Shown here one piece after another: positions 53,374-64,000 of a DNA stretch of 64,000 nucleotides. Position 1 is the stretch's first letter. Each line of letters begins with the position of its first letter. The position numbers and the translations under genes are program-made. Source of the DNA: Strigamia acuminata. Lineage: Eukaryota; Arthropoda; Chilopoda; Geophilomorpha; Linotaeniidae. The stretch is from the NCBI GenBank assembly GCA_949358305.1, contig OX442319.1, forward strand, positions 6,448,001-6,512,000, written 5' to 3'. The notes below the pieces were generated by a model. It did not search any database. It worked only from the letters and a program-made list of their open reading frames with translations, and was not told where the DNA came from.

Positions 53374-55579
53374 CTATGTTCCGTAACTAAAACACACAAA
53401 ACAACGATGCTTCGAACAAGACTCTACTTCCCACTCGAAATTATTTGCAGCATTGATAACAATGCAGCTATAACTAATATGTTTTCTTCCACCCGGTCGG
53501 TAATAAACCCTATTAGTTATGTATGGTAATTTGAATCCACTCATTGATTCATATCTTCCGCTAAACTTATGTCCTGAAAGAAAAACATTTGCACAAATGA
53601 TCCAAATAAAAATACTTATATATCTCTGATATACAATTATACCAATTCCAGCATTTTTGCAGTTCTTAAGGTACATCTCACTTGTGATTTTTTTCAACAC
53701 AGATTTGTGAGGCACAATAGCCAGACTAGACGATTTCATGAGAAACTGGCAAAAACTGAGAGCGTCGTTGTAACTTCGCACTCTCACATCTCGGTGCACT
53801 GAGAAACAGTACGGAATGTCAGGGATGTCGACACCACAAGCTGTAAAAGTGTGTAAATACTAAATAGTCAATAATTAGCAATAACACGTGCAACCCAAGA
53901 GAAAAAGGTTCTGCAGAATTCTGCATGCTCTGCAGAAAAATTTTCTGCAGAAAAAATTACCAAATCCTGCAGAATTCTGCAGAAAAAATTACCAAATTCT
54001 GCAGAATTCTGCAGAAAAAATTACCAAATTCTGCAGAATTCTGCAGAAAAGGTTTGGCAGGCAATTTTTCTGCAGAATCCTGCACAGAAAAAAGATTTTC
54101 TGCAGAATCCTGCACAGAAAAAAAATTTTCTGCAGAATTCTGCACAAAAAAAGATTTTCTGCAGAATCCTGCACAGAAAAAAGATTTTCTGCAGAATCCT
54201 GCACAGAAAAAAGATTTTCTGCAGAATCCTGCACAGAAAAAAGATTTTCTGCAGAATCCTGCACAGAAAAAAGATTTTCTGCAGAATTTTTTCGGCAGGC
54301 AAATTTTCTACAGAATTCTGCAGATTTTTTTTACCCGGGAAATACTCACGATGTTGACACACAAAGCAATTCCAAACATGCGAATGACATCTAATATTAT
54401 TTATGTAATAGTTATTTCCGTCCAGAAGGATTTGGGTGCAATGCTCATTGGCAAAATCGTGATGTCGGTTATATTTTAGTACTGATATCGGTGGACCGAA
54501 TGCTGCAAGTTTCCCATCGGGGCCAACCCATTCTTCGTCCAATATCTTACGCAAACCTGAAAGAAATTAATAATAAATTAATAAATTAATTTTCAAGGAA
54601 TGGAAGTTTTGTACCTATGAAATACTGATCGTCACAGAGAACGAGACTTTTCTTTTCTTTTTCGTATACATTAATAAATGACGCCATCATGGTTTCTTCC
54701 TCTTCAAGGCTCTTGGGGAATGCCAAAATTCCATTTACGTGGGTAGCGGCACACATTTTGATTGCATTTGTGACATTCAGTGCTGTCTTCGCCATAATGT
54801 GAATTTTCGGTGTTGGATTTGGATCTAGTATAAAGTGTGAACCTACATTTTGCATTTGTGCACCTGAAAAATACATTTCAGCATGCTAAAAGTGCATTTC
54901 CGCATGCTAAAAGTGCATTTTCACAAGCTGCAAGTGCAGTTCAGCATTTATTAAGTGCATTTTAGCATTCTAAATGCATTTTAGCATTATTAAGTGCATT
55001 TTATGATTTTATAAGTGAATTTCAACATGTAACAAGTGCATATTACTGCCTAAACATGTGAAAAAATGTAAAAAATACATCACAGCATCTAAAAGTGGAT
55101 TTCTTGAGTTCAAAACGTGCATTTTAGCTCCTAAAACAATTTTTTAACTCCTCAAATAGGTGCACTTTTTATTTTTCAATATATTTATGTGCAACAGAAA
55201 TCACGGTTGACTGACCTTTAGTTTGTTTTGTGTTATTAAGCTCGTTTTCACTTAATTTCCGAGATTGCAATTTGGCATGTTTACTCTTTTCGTTATGCTG
55301 ATTATTGATAAGAGAGATATTCCGACTAGACTCTTTGGGAAATAGTGCGTCGGTTCCGTAGTAAACCCCGAGTGCTGCAGTTACTATCACAAATACTGTT
55401 AGACAAGGCACAGCAATTGGTACTATTTTACTGAAATAAAATGGATACAAATGTTTAAACATATTTTTTTTTAAAAGACAAGATTTTTTTTATCGTATTG
55501 CAAACCGCCATCGTCGATAAGAATAAGAAGATTCTTCAGGTTCTTCAGACGGTCTGCTACTCGTATGTATATCTGACAT
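53374..55579 (-). CDS. Type II membrane protein with two CTLDs (gene B)
   Basis: Six exons: 55579-55506, 55430-55216, 54863-54615, 54556-54350, 53840-53643 and 53573-53374. All are phase-consistent and give 380 residues. The first donor (GTTTGC) is weak, but its phase equals that of genes A and C. An acidic tail, one membrane helix (I-V-P-I-A-V-P-C-L...) and a stalk lead to two C-type-lectin-like domains ending W-N-C-F-V-C and H-R-C-F-V-C. Calcium-binding EPN/WND motifs are absent. Exon 5 has the same length (198 nt) as in gene A. A Gypsy element is inserted just past the stop. The ligand is unknown. Confidence 0.82.
53920..54340. repeat. Palindromic CTGCAG satellite in gene B intron
   Basis: Units of about 32 bp (CTGCAGAATTCTGCAGAAAA) change to units of about 30 bp (CTGCAGAATCCTGCACAGAA). 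It lies wholly inside intron 4. The long frames read through it are artefacts. Confidence 0.9.
54885..55150. repeat. Degenerate AAAGTGCATTT repeat in gene B intron 2
   Basis: About a dozen loose copies of CATGCTAAAAGTGCATTTC at about 18-22 bp spacing. Similar units occur near 37750. Confidence 0.7.
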
Positions 55580-56311
55580 GATTTAAAAATGTTTAAAAAT
55601 GTTCTTCATTTTGATTGAATTAACGCCATGTTGGCTCGCAGCGATGCATTGTGACTATAATAACGAAGAAAATAAACCACAAGAAGAAATTTTTTTAATG
55701 TAAAAATAAAATTTTGTTTTATTTAAAGATTTTTTTTTTATATTTGTAATTTTAGAGAGGGGTTTGGAGTGGTTTGAATGCCTTGCTTTGGTTTGTACTC
55801 AGACACAGAAACGGAAAACATTTTTTTAAATTACCCGCCATGGATACTCTCGACTGCAAACTGTAGGCCGAAGCATAAAGAAATCCAACGAGATAATGTT
55901 TTTGTATTTGTATAATTGAATAAAAATTATAGTTTGAAAAATATATTGTCTGTTTTATTTATTTATTAATTTTTTTAAACATTAACGAAACAAGTTAAGT
56001 GGGTTAGAGAGTGGAGGCATATCCACGATGGCGGCGAGCAGCATTTCCTTCTTCGCTAGATATTCATCCTTTGGAAAATGGCGTGTCGTTCTCAATTACA
56101 GTTGTCTTCGATTGTTAAAAGTCTCTTCGATTTACCCATTGAATAATTATTGTTAAATCTTTAATTGGTTTATAAATAATAAGCCATTTCGACGATCATT
56201 TTGCTACTCGGTGATAATATTTTGTAAATATTTGATAATTTGGTATTCAGTGAAAGCAAAATTAAGTCTTGTTTTGGGTTAGTTTTTTTTTAGTTTATTC
56301 TGATAAAATAC
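55580..56311. other. Intergenic between CTLD genes B and C
   Basis: AT-rich DNA holding the gene B promoter side and the gene C 3' flank. No coding segment was recognised. Confidence 0.5.
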
Positions 56312-58263
56312 TTAATAATAGCATAAAAAACAATGTTTCTCAGCACAATCTTCGAATTCCCATTCAAAGTTTTTAAATACATTCGTAACTACACAATTTT
56401 GGTTGGGTTTTCTCTGAACCGTTATGTCGGTTGGCAACCGATTACTTTGGTAAGGCAATCTCGTTTCATTGTGCGTTTCCAATCGTTCAATCACACGGTT
56501 TCCTGGAATAAGAATTGAAAAATGTAATGCTAAACAATTTTCTGGCTTACATTTTCTGTTTATCGAACGACCGTAATCAGAAAAGGACCACGCTGACCAT
56601 GTGTTCTACGACCAGGGCTGGACTGGGAACAAATTTAGTACCGGGAAATCTGGATAGGTCGGACCACGACAAAAAGAAAAAATTTCACAGCCTCACGGGT
56701 CACCGGGAAATTCCCGGTATCCTGCCGAGCCAGTCCAACACTGTTTACGACCACGTGATTAAGTTGGTTGTAGGATGGGGTATGGCAATGCAATATGGAA
56801 ATTTTGCAACGTGCACAAATAAAAGCCCGTGCGCTATTAGAGGCCAATGCTGGGTTTTTTTTAGCATATCTGCAACGAAAAACACCTAAAAGTGTGACAA
56901 ATGAAACGTTTTCCATATGTTTCAGTAATTACCGATAAAAAACGTTTCATTTATCATCCTTTTTTGGCACATTTTGAAACGTTTGGACCTCCAATTGTGC
57001 ACATGCGCGCAATTCGAGGCCCGCAGACAATTCGAAGATATACGATGTGTGCACAAGTTTAGCACAATACAAACCAATAAAACTACTTTTATTGCGAGTA
57101 ATTGGTCAATTTCTAAAAACCGGGACGTCTGGTTATGCTGCCTATTGTAGCCAATTGGAACAGAGGATTCTGCATGGGGTCAGTCTGCGACAAGACTGCC
57201 ACAACCGACCCAGTACAATCTCCAGTCAGAGGAGACGACGTGTGATATTACGTCAATATGAGGCGAGGTTGCTCTCCGACATACGGTCGTTCGATAAATC
57301 GATCGAATCTCTTACCAACACCGATAGTAGGACAACCCAGCATGTGATCTTTAATTTGATAATAAATATCATTCAAAGTTTGTTTATGAGGAATGAATGC
57401 CAGTGTTCCTGATGTAAACATCTTCTCACAGTATTTCATTGCTTTTTCGTACGTTTCAATCGTATTGACTTTGCCTATTTTAAACACAGTTTTACCTTTT
57501 TCATCTGACAAAGAAGAAAAACAAATTATTCTTACAGATTTACTACAATATAAACAAGATAGTTAAACGGTCCATACTAACTGCGTTGACAGAGAAAACA
57601 TTTCCAATGCGGATCGCGACATCTCACACTGTTTTTTAATTCCAATTCAGAGATCGTTAAGTTTGACGCGCGTTTTATTTCGGTATGTCTTTGACTTATA
57701 CGTGAAATACTAGTGCAACGATCGACTTCGTCGTTGCGAAACACGGCATTTGTGTCGGACATGAACGGGGCGGCAAACGTGATCGTATCATGGTGAGCAG
57801 TCGACCAATCTTGGTAAAGAATTCGTCGCAGACCTATTAAATAAATGCACAAACTGTACACCAGTTAATGGCTTTAAATACAATTTTACCAACAAAAAAT
57901 TTGCCACCACAAGGCCGTTTTGAGTCCTGGTAGAGCGTTTTATGTTTGATGTAATGCCGAATAAAATCGCTCATAATTTGATCCTCTTCCTTCTGCGTTT
58001 GTATGTTCGATTGGTGGTAAGTTCTTAATTGGGGACAACTTCTCTGGCTGTCGGAAAAATTCATTTTCTTGTTCAAGATCGTCACTTCGTATTGCGTTTT
58101 AGCGCTTGTTACTAAATACATGCAAACCAAAGACACCAGCACGATAAAAATGAGCGCTAAACCGACCAAACTGCAAACACAGAACGTTGACAATTGATTA
58201 AAAAATCGTTTAAAGACAGAAATTAACTTACTAGACGATTATGAGTACTTTCCTAGTCGGCAT
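56312..58263 (-). CDS. Type II membrane protein with two CTLDs (gene C)
   Basis: Five exons: 58263-58232, 58170-57890, 57833-57582, 57504-57316 and 56502-56312. All are in phase and give 314 residues with no lesion. The cytoplasmic tail is very short (M-P-T-R-K). It is followed by a membrane helix, with almost no stalk, and two C-type-lectin-like domains ending W-K-C-F-L-C and K-H-C-F-L-C. Exon phases (2,1,1,1) match genes A and B except that the stalk exon is absent, so this is the compact form. No EPN/WND motifs. The 813-bp last intron contains no gene. Confidence 0.85.
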
Positions 58264-58360
58264 TTTGATAAAAAACATCATTGTTTAGTGGTGAGAGGCC
58301 AATTAATATTGTTGTTATTAGAAGGTTAAGCAGCGAAGCACAGGGGCAGCTCAAACCATC

Positions 58361-59322
58361 TCAAACTAATAGTTGAATGAGATGGCTGCGCTTCTTTATC
58401 ACCGTTTTGCACACGTGGCATTTAAGTTCACCGTCTATCTCCACTGCCCTTTTAAGGCATGCTGCACACGCTAAATGGCCACATTTGTATGCAATGTTGC
58501 ACTCATTTGTGCTACACAGCAGACAAGTATGCGAATTTACCTCAGCGTGAATCACCAAATCTTCAGCTGCAGCACTTAGAAACTCGACCAATGAATGAAC
58601 TTCTGGTGTAGGTGATACACTTGTGCGACGACGCTTTAAGGGTGGTTCAGTGCTTTCATTGGCTGAACTCGGCGACCGTTTTCGACGTACACTACTTCTG
58701 TTTGGCGCTTCCGGTGTTGCCTGTGCTGGCTCGGGCAGAGGATGCAGTGGTCGACGAGCCAAAGAGTGTCTTCTTGTCGCAGGACATTCTGCTGGCAAAC
58801 TGGGTGGGTCCGTGGACTGCCATCCATTGTTAATTGCGGTAATTGCTTCATCGAAATTTAAGTTTGGCAGTGCAGGAGTGTAAGAGCGCCCGATGGGATC
58901 GTTGGTAAGCGACGGGTGATCCTCTGGGTGATCTTCAGGGATGTCTTTCCTGCATTGCCTGCTCAGAATGGATTTGAAGGTCTTGTACGGTCTCTGCAGT
59001 GCCACATCCGGATATTTGATGCACAACTTGGTGCGGATGGGTGCAACTTCTTGCAGTTAACGACGAGTTCATGAGTGAACAGCTTGCAGTTAACATTGTA
59101 CGCAGTTGGGCCGTGCTGGTGCGGTGTGCAGAGCTTGAAGTCATTACTGACCAAGTTCAGGCGCCCTCGATAATGGCAATTCGACACTATGCACCTCATA
59201 CACATTATATTTGGATCTGAGGCAGAAACCTTATCTTCGCGATAAATAAAGCGTCTATTGTCGTACCATTGGCGACCCGCAACTTTCGAGTACGATGGGA
59301 TTTTAGCTAATGTCATTGTCAT
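58361..59322 (-). pseudogene. FLYWCH-RING protein, frameshifted
   Basis: The first frame (from ATG 59322) encodes a FLYWCH-type zinc finger: K-I-P-S-Y-S-K-V, W-Y-D-N-R-R-F-I-Y, C-x-x-C-x(5)-C..., and a final H-x-H. The second frame (about 59060 to 58361) continues with Y-P-D-V-A-L-Q-R-P-Y-K-T-F-K-S-I and then a proline/arginine-rich region with K-R-R-R. It ends in a RING finger (C-L-L-C, C-G-H-L-A-C-A-A-C, C-H-V-C). The frames meet near 59050-59062, where GTTAACTGCAAG occurs twice 33 bp apart. There is no intron that fits. It is either one real frameshift or a sequence error. FLYWCH proteins often derive from MULE-type transposases; a ubiquitin-ligase role is inference from the RING. Confidence 0.7.
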
Positions 59323-59521
59323 TGCGAATGTGAATATGATTTTGTATTTGTTTATTTGATGAAGCTTAAATACGGGAGTGATTGTTGCGTCGAAATAACG
59401 TTCGTTGTAACGTTGTAACGACGTCGCAATTAGGTTGGTTTGCAGTTGCACCGAATGTTTTATATAAAAAATGATTTATTGACAGAATGAGTGTGTACAT
59501 CTAATGAGTTGTTTCTTCTTT

Positions 59522-62175
59522 TTAGTGGAGAAGAGGTGTTTTGTCGGATGCAATACGGTTTTCTAAGACATTGTGTTCAAATACAAGGTAGTAAGCAAGA
59601 TTGCAGACCAACTAAAAATGTAAATGATAGTCAATAATTAAAATTTACATTGTTTTTTCTTGTATTTTTTTTACCAATAGTATCTGAAGAGCTAGAATGA
59701 ACATTGTGGATTGCCTGAAACCAATGGTGTCGTAAAGAACCCCTCCAATAGATGGCCCAAGGAAATTCCTAAAACAAAAAAAGATTTTAAAAAAATTGAA
59801 AATTTTAAAATTTTATAATTTTTACTAACCCTAATTGAAAAAAGGCGGCCCACACTCCAGAAATGATACCATAGGTTTGGTACGAATCAGGAAAACCGTT
59901 CAACCTAAACACACCGAGCAGTTTTTTTTTAAATTATTTTCACACCGGAGTTTCAAAACTCGATTTTCGTTTCAATTTACATCGCTTGTTTCACAGCATC
60001 GACATGAGATGGCAACATTTCAGCTCCCAAACCCAATCCATGGAAAACCAGTGCTACAATGCACAACTCCAACGAACTATTGAATGAAATCATAAAATTT
60101 TACAAACAAAAATCCACAAACCGACATCAAAATGATTCAAAATCACCTCTGTAACGGCAGAAATGGTGCAGGTCCTATTAAAATGCACATAGTACTCAAC
60201 AAGCAAGCACCAATTACAATAAGTATTTTAGGAGGAACCTAAAAAGAAATATAAAATAATCAAAAACAAATAAAAACAAATAAAAACCAATAAAAACAAA
60301 TAAAAACAAATAAAAACAAATAAAAACAAATAAAAACAAATAAAAAGAAATAAAAAGAAATAAAAAGAAATAAAAAGAAATAAAAAGAAATAAAAACAAA
60401 TAAAAACAAATAAAAACAAATAAAAACAAATAAAAACAAATAAAAACAAATAAAAACAAATAAAAACAAATAAAAACAAATAAAAACAAATAAAAACAAA
60501 TAAAAACAAATAAAAACAAATAAAAACAAATAAAAACAAATAAAAACAAATAAAAACAAATAAAAACAAATAAAAACAAATAAAAACAAATAAAAACAAA
60601 TAAATTGACTCACTCTTCTATCGCACAACCAGCCCCAGAAGATGGACGTGGCTGCATAGACGCCTCCACTGATGACAAACACCAAACCAACTTCCACAGC
60701 GTCCAGATGAAACTATACAAAATAACTTAAATAACTAGAATTAATTTATTAATTGCGTTATTTATTTACCTGTCGCAAGTGTGGCTCCAACGTCGCAGCT
60801 AAGAATCCAATAGTAAGTGCACTCAGACATACTGCGGTCATAGAAAGCGACACCGAAGGAATTCTCAAAGCTTTGAGAATGCTGGGATTAGGCTGGGTTG
60901 ATAACATATCATCTATACGTAATCGAGTGATTATAATACGAAACAATGCGTGAGTAATTTTTTTGTCACTTTACCACTTTGATCCCAAAATAAGATTGTA
61001 CTGCAAATAGATAACACGAGTAAAATGCTTCCCATGAAGGCAAATGGAAGCGGATAACCACCCAACTAGTTTTTCGAAGAAAATAAGAATTAAATTAAAT
61101 TAAATTATTCTACGGTAAAGTTTACTTGGTACAAAGGTCCGCCAATAGTTGGGCCGGCTATGAGCCCGACACCAAATGCAGCACGTAGAAAAGCCTGTGT
61201 GATTTTTTTAAAGAGTGTTTTTGATTAGGGAATTAATTTTTGGACTTACAAATGTTTTTCCTATGTCTCCTGGAAATGTGGCGGCCATTGTTGCGAAATT
61301 TGCGGTGTGGTATGCAGCGTCGCCCATTCCTTCGACGATTCGCACGAAAAATGCAAGAGTGACGAAAGTTGTGGTGGAATTTATCTTGTTTAGTAGTCTG
61401 TGAGTTAGAATTAATATAAATAAAAGGAATTGGATGGAATTTTATCTGTTTTATGTAGTTCAAGGTTGTGATATACCCAAATAAAATGCAGCAAATAGAA
61501 GTAACAAAGATTCCAGAGTTCATGAGAAATCTGGGTCCTATCTTTGCAATCTGAAGAGAGAAAATAAAAGACAATAGACGAAATATATTTAGGTGTAAGG
61601 TTTTTGTAAATAAATGCAAGTGTCGCGTACGTATTTGCCGAAAATCGGCGCCAGGACGAAAACGGTTAAGGAAAAAGCACTGAAAACGAATCCATACAGT
61701 GTTGCCGATACACCTTTACGTGTAGCCTTAAAAAAATAGGTAAAATTTATGTACAAAATAAATAAAATTTAGATAAAATTGAAAAAATACCTCGGCAGGA
61801 AAAAATGGGGCTTGCAACGACACGCAAACTGCGCAACCAAAATTGCCTAAAATGCTAGTTATGAGAATTAGCCATTGTTTCCTAGTCCACGAGTTCTTAA
61901 AAGAAAAATAATTAAGAAAAAAATTTTTTTTTGGATAAAAAATATAAATTTACATTTGTAACTTTGACGTTGCACTTTTCCTCGTCGCCATTTATGACGT
62001 TGTTGATGCCAAAACACTGGTGTTGCGTGTAATCATCTTCTTTTTGGCAAATGCAATGGTTGTTGGAAGCAGTTTTGGCCGACGAATGGGTCATTACGCC
62101 CATGGCCGCCATCACGCTGTCGAAGGAAGACTCGGCGAAGAATTGGATGTCATTGATGCTTTTGCTGGTGTTCAT
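59522..62175 (-). CDS. SLC18B1-like vesicular transporter (MFS)
   Basis: Fourteen exons, all GT-AG and in phase, 497 residues: 62175-61954, 61895-61791, 61726-61631, 61550-61477, 61397-61250, 61194-61126, 61065-60975, 60912-60770, 60712-60614, 60238-60147, 60076-59981, 59904-59830, 59768-59675 and 59611-59522. It is a 12-helix major-facilitator antiporter; SLC18B1 moves polyamines into vesicles using the proton gradient. Evidence: L-Q-A-P-F-F-P-A-E at helix 1, V-E-G-M-G-D-A-A, F-G-V-G-L-I-A-G-P-T-I-G-G-P-L-Y, F-W-G-W-L-C-D-R, and N-F-L-G-P-S-I-G-G-V-L-Y-D. The 74-residue cytoplasmic N-terminus is long and cysteine-rich. Substrate is by homology only. A partial tandem copy lies upstream at 63224-63993. 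Confidence 0.88.
60262..60603. repeat. 10-bp microsatellite in transporter intron 9
   Basis: About 34 copies of AAATAAAAAC, with a block of AAATAAAAAG variants near 60342-60395. Frames of F-L-F-V-F-I-C-F-Y on the minus strand come from this array. Confidence 0.95.
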
Positions 62176-63223
62176 TTCACGTAAGTGTAACTTACTAAAT
62201 GGTTGTTTCTATGCCACGGACGTTTGTGGTTTAACTACTAAACTGGTCCTTAGTTTGTGAAGACATTTAGTGCAATATCTTTGTGATAAGGTGTTTAGAT
62301 TGCAGTCTTGGAAGTGTGATAATCATAATCTATCACATGTTTGATGAATAGGTGACCTATAGTATACAATTGTAATTTTGCATGCATTTAAATTCATGAT
62401 AAGCCTATTAATAGTTTGCAATGCAAAATTCAGATATTTCAGGTGTTGTACAGTTAGGATTGTTGGTTTTTTGATATTTTATTTGTGGGAGATAATTCAA
62501 ATAGTAATACAATTTGCAAATAAGCAAATATTTCGAGGCGTTTAAATTGGTGAACTTCTCCACTGTGTTTTGGTGCAAATGCGGTAGATTATCGTTGTTC
62601 GCCGCCATTTTGACAGCATCTTGGTACTTGGTTTCGGTTCATTTCAATATGCTTTAGCAGTTAGCATCCACCAAGATATTGCAACGAAACTGCCAGTACA
62701 TTATGGTATTGTTTCTGGGTTGGTCCGGCTTGATAAACTCTGTAGCAACTGTGAAAACTTCTGTTTGAAGACAAAGCGGAGACGTGGGACAGTATAGTAG
62801 CCATAGTATATTCAAGTAGCCTTGGAAGCCAACATTCTGCAGGGGTTTTGGTCGATATTAAATGACGCGGACCCGGAATTACAGACGAAGTGTCACAATT
62901 TTGTCAATATAACCTTTTGTTCCCTTGTTCTTGTATTCGTAACCCCCTAAGAAAATACAATGAATTTGTTCTTAACCAAATAGACATGCTTTATTTTCGT
63001 AAAGACAGAACATCGACAAAAGAGTAATTATGAACAGTTTTTATTTACAGTTTTCTGATAATCAACGTTTTGAATAATCCAAACAAACTGGTTTTAAGAT
63101 ATGAGTTGATCGAACAATATTTTCATCCAGAAAAAACTATAAATTTAAAAAATATATATATATATTTAATTATAAAAAAAATATAAAATAATTAAAAACA
63201 TAATAAGTTGTGAATTGACTCAC
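62176..63223. other. Transporter upstream region
   Basis: No exon equivalent to exons 10-14 of the transporter was found here, nor any other gene. It includes a TA-rich run near 63150. Confidence 0.55.
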
Positions 63224-63993
63224 TATTCTCTTGCACAACCAGTACCAGAAGATGGCCGTGACTACAAAGACGCCTACACTGACCAAAGCAACTTGGTCTT
63301 CGCTGAGATTGAACTATATATATACGACAAAATAACTCAAATAACTAGAATTAAGTGCGTTATTTGTTTACCTGTGGCAAGTACGGCTTCATCGCAGATA
63401 AGAAACCAATACAAATAAGAGCACTCAGACATACCGCGGTCATAGAGAGCGACATCGAAGGAATTCTAAAAGCCTGGCTTGATAACATGTCATCTACGCA
63501 CGTAAACAAGTGATTATAATTAGTATGAAACAGTGCGCGAGTCATTTTTTGTCACTTTACCGCTTTGATCCCTAAATAAAATTGTACTGCAAATAGATAG
63601 CACGAGTAAAATGCTTCCCGTGAAAGCAAATGGAAGCGGATAACCACCTAACTAGTTTTTTGAAGAAAATAAGAATTAAATGTTTGATTAAATTATTCTA
63701 CGGTAATGTGTACTTGGTATAAAGGTCCTCCAATAGTTGGGCCGGATATGAGTCCTATGAGACCGACACAAAATGCAGCACGCAGAAAAGCCTGTGAGTT
63801 TTTTTAAAGAGTGTTTTTGACCAGGGAATTAATTTTTGGACTTACACATGGTTTTTCTATCTCTCTTGGAAATGTGGCTGCTAAGGTTGCAAAATTTGCT
63901 GTGTAGTATGCAGCAGCGCCAATTGCTACAACAATTTGCAGCAAAACAGCAAGAGTGATGAAAGTTGTGGTGGAATTTATCTTGTTTAGTAGT
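63224..63993 (-). pseudogene. Partial tandem SLC18B1-like paralogue
   Basis: Exons equivalent to 5-9 of the neighbour are 63993-63846, 63791-63714, 63651-63561, 63493-63372 and 63313-63224. All have GT-AG borders and are open. Differences are in frame: three codons gained in exon 6, seven lost in exon 8, three lost in exon 9, and W to R before the end of exon 7. Exons 10-14 are missing downstream, so the product would lack the last membrane helices. The 5' part lies beyond the window. It is either a pseudogene in early decay or an alternative 5' module. Confidence 0.75.
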
Positions 63994-64000
63994 CTGTGTG

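Noticed and set aside
53888-54554. ORFs with F-C-R-I-L-H or Q-N-P-A-Q-K repeats
   Set aside because: They read through the CTGCAG satellite in intron 4 of CTLD gene B.
60214-60697. Hydrophobic ORFs of F-L-F-V-F-I-C
   Set aside because: They come from the AAATAAAAAC microsatellite in a transporter intron; only the exon at 60614-60712 is real.

Overview
The window is animal nuclear DNA, AT-rich, with spliceosomal introns, abundant satellites and several transposable-element classes. A Trunk/PTTH-type cystine-knot ligand and an EP4-like prostanoid receptor suggest an arthropod, possibly a crustacean or non-insect hexapod. The exact lineage cannot be fixed from the sequence. I saw no tRNA, rRNA or CRISPR feature. 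Gene models come from reading splice sites and checking codon phase across each junction. No transcripts were available.

Layout: 1-8.5 kb is a graveyard of dispersed repeats, with a hAT remnant, a Copia RT scrap and one hypothetical coiled-coil ORF. 8.5-11 kb (-) is a five-exon prostanoid receptor. 11.9-14.2 kb (+) is an intronless cullin-5. 15.2-17.1 kb (-) is the two-exon Trunk-like ligand, whose intron is an inverted 21-bp satellite. 17.7-19.1 kb is a 31-bp satellite with higher-order structure. 19.5-21.2 kb (-) is a three-exon LRR protein with an Elongin BC-box-like start; its intronless paralogue is at 33-34.2 kb. 22.2-27.6 kb is an intronless TXNL4A (U5 snRNP DIM1) coding sequence split by an intact, very young Copia element. 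28.2-32.1 kb (+) holds two intronless coiled-coil proteins, one of nineteen 22-residue units. 34.5-35.8 kb (-) is a DHCR7-like sterol reductase.

37.5-41.6 kb is a nest of foldback DNA, a TIR element carrying a broken Frizzled fragment, and an 11-bp GC-rich satellite. 41.9-53.3 kb is a complete 11.4-kb Ty3/Gypsy element with identical LTRs, a -1 frameshift signal between gag and pol, and a large spliced third ORF that does not look like an envelope. Three minus-strand genes (36.2-37.6, 53.4-55.6, 56.3-58.3 kb) encode a family of type II membrane proteins, each with two C-type-lectin-like domains; relics of more copies lie at 32.3-32.7 and 34.3 kb. 58.4-59.3 kb is a frameshifted FLYWCH-RING gene. 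59.5-62.2 kb (-) is a 14-exon SLC18B1-like transporter, followed by a 3'-truncated tandem paralogue running off the right edge.

Possible functional links: CUL5 and the two BC-box LRR proteins could belong to Elongin-based ubiquitin ligases. The CTLD cluster is an expanding and eroding surface-receptor family. The two LTR elements are recent arrivals: one sits inside a core splicing gene, the other in the 3' flank of a CTLD gene.
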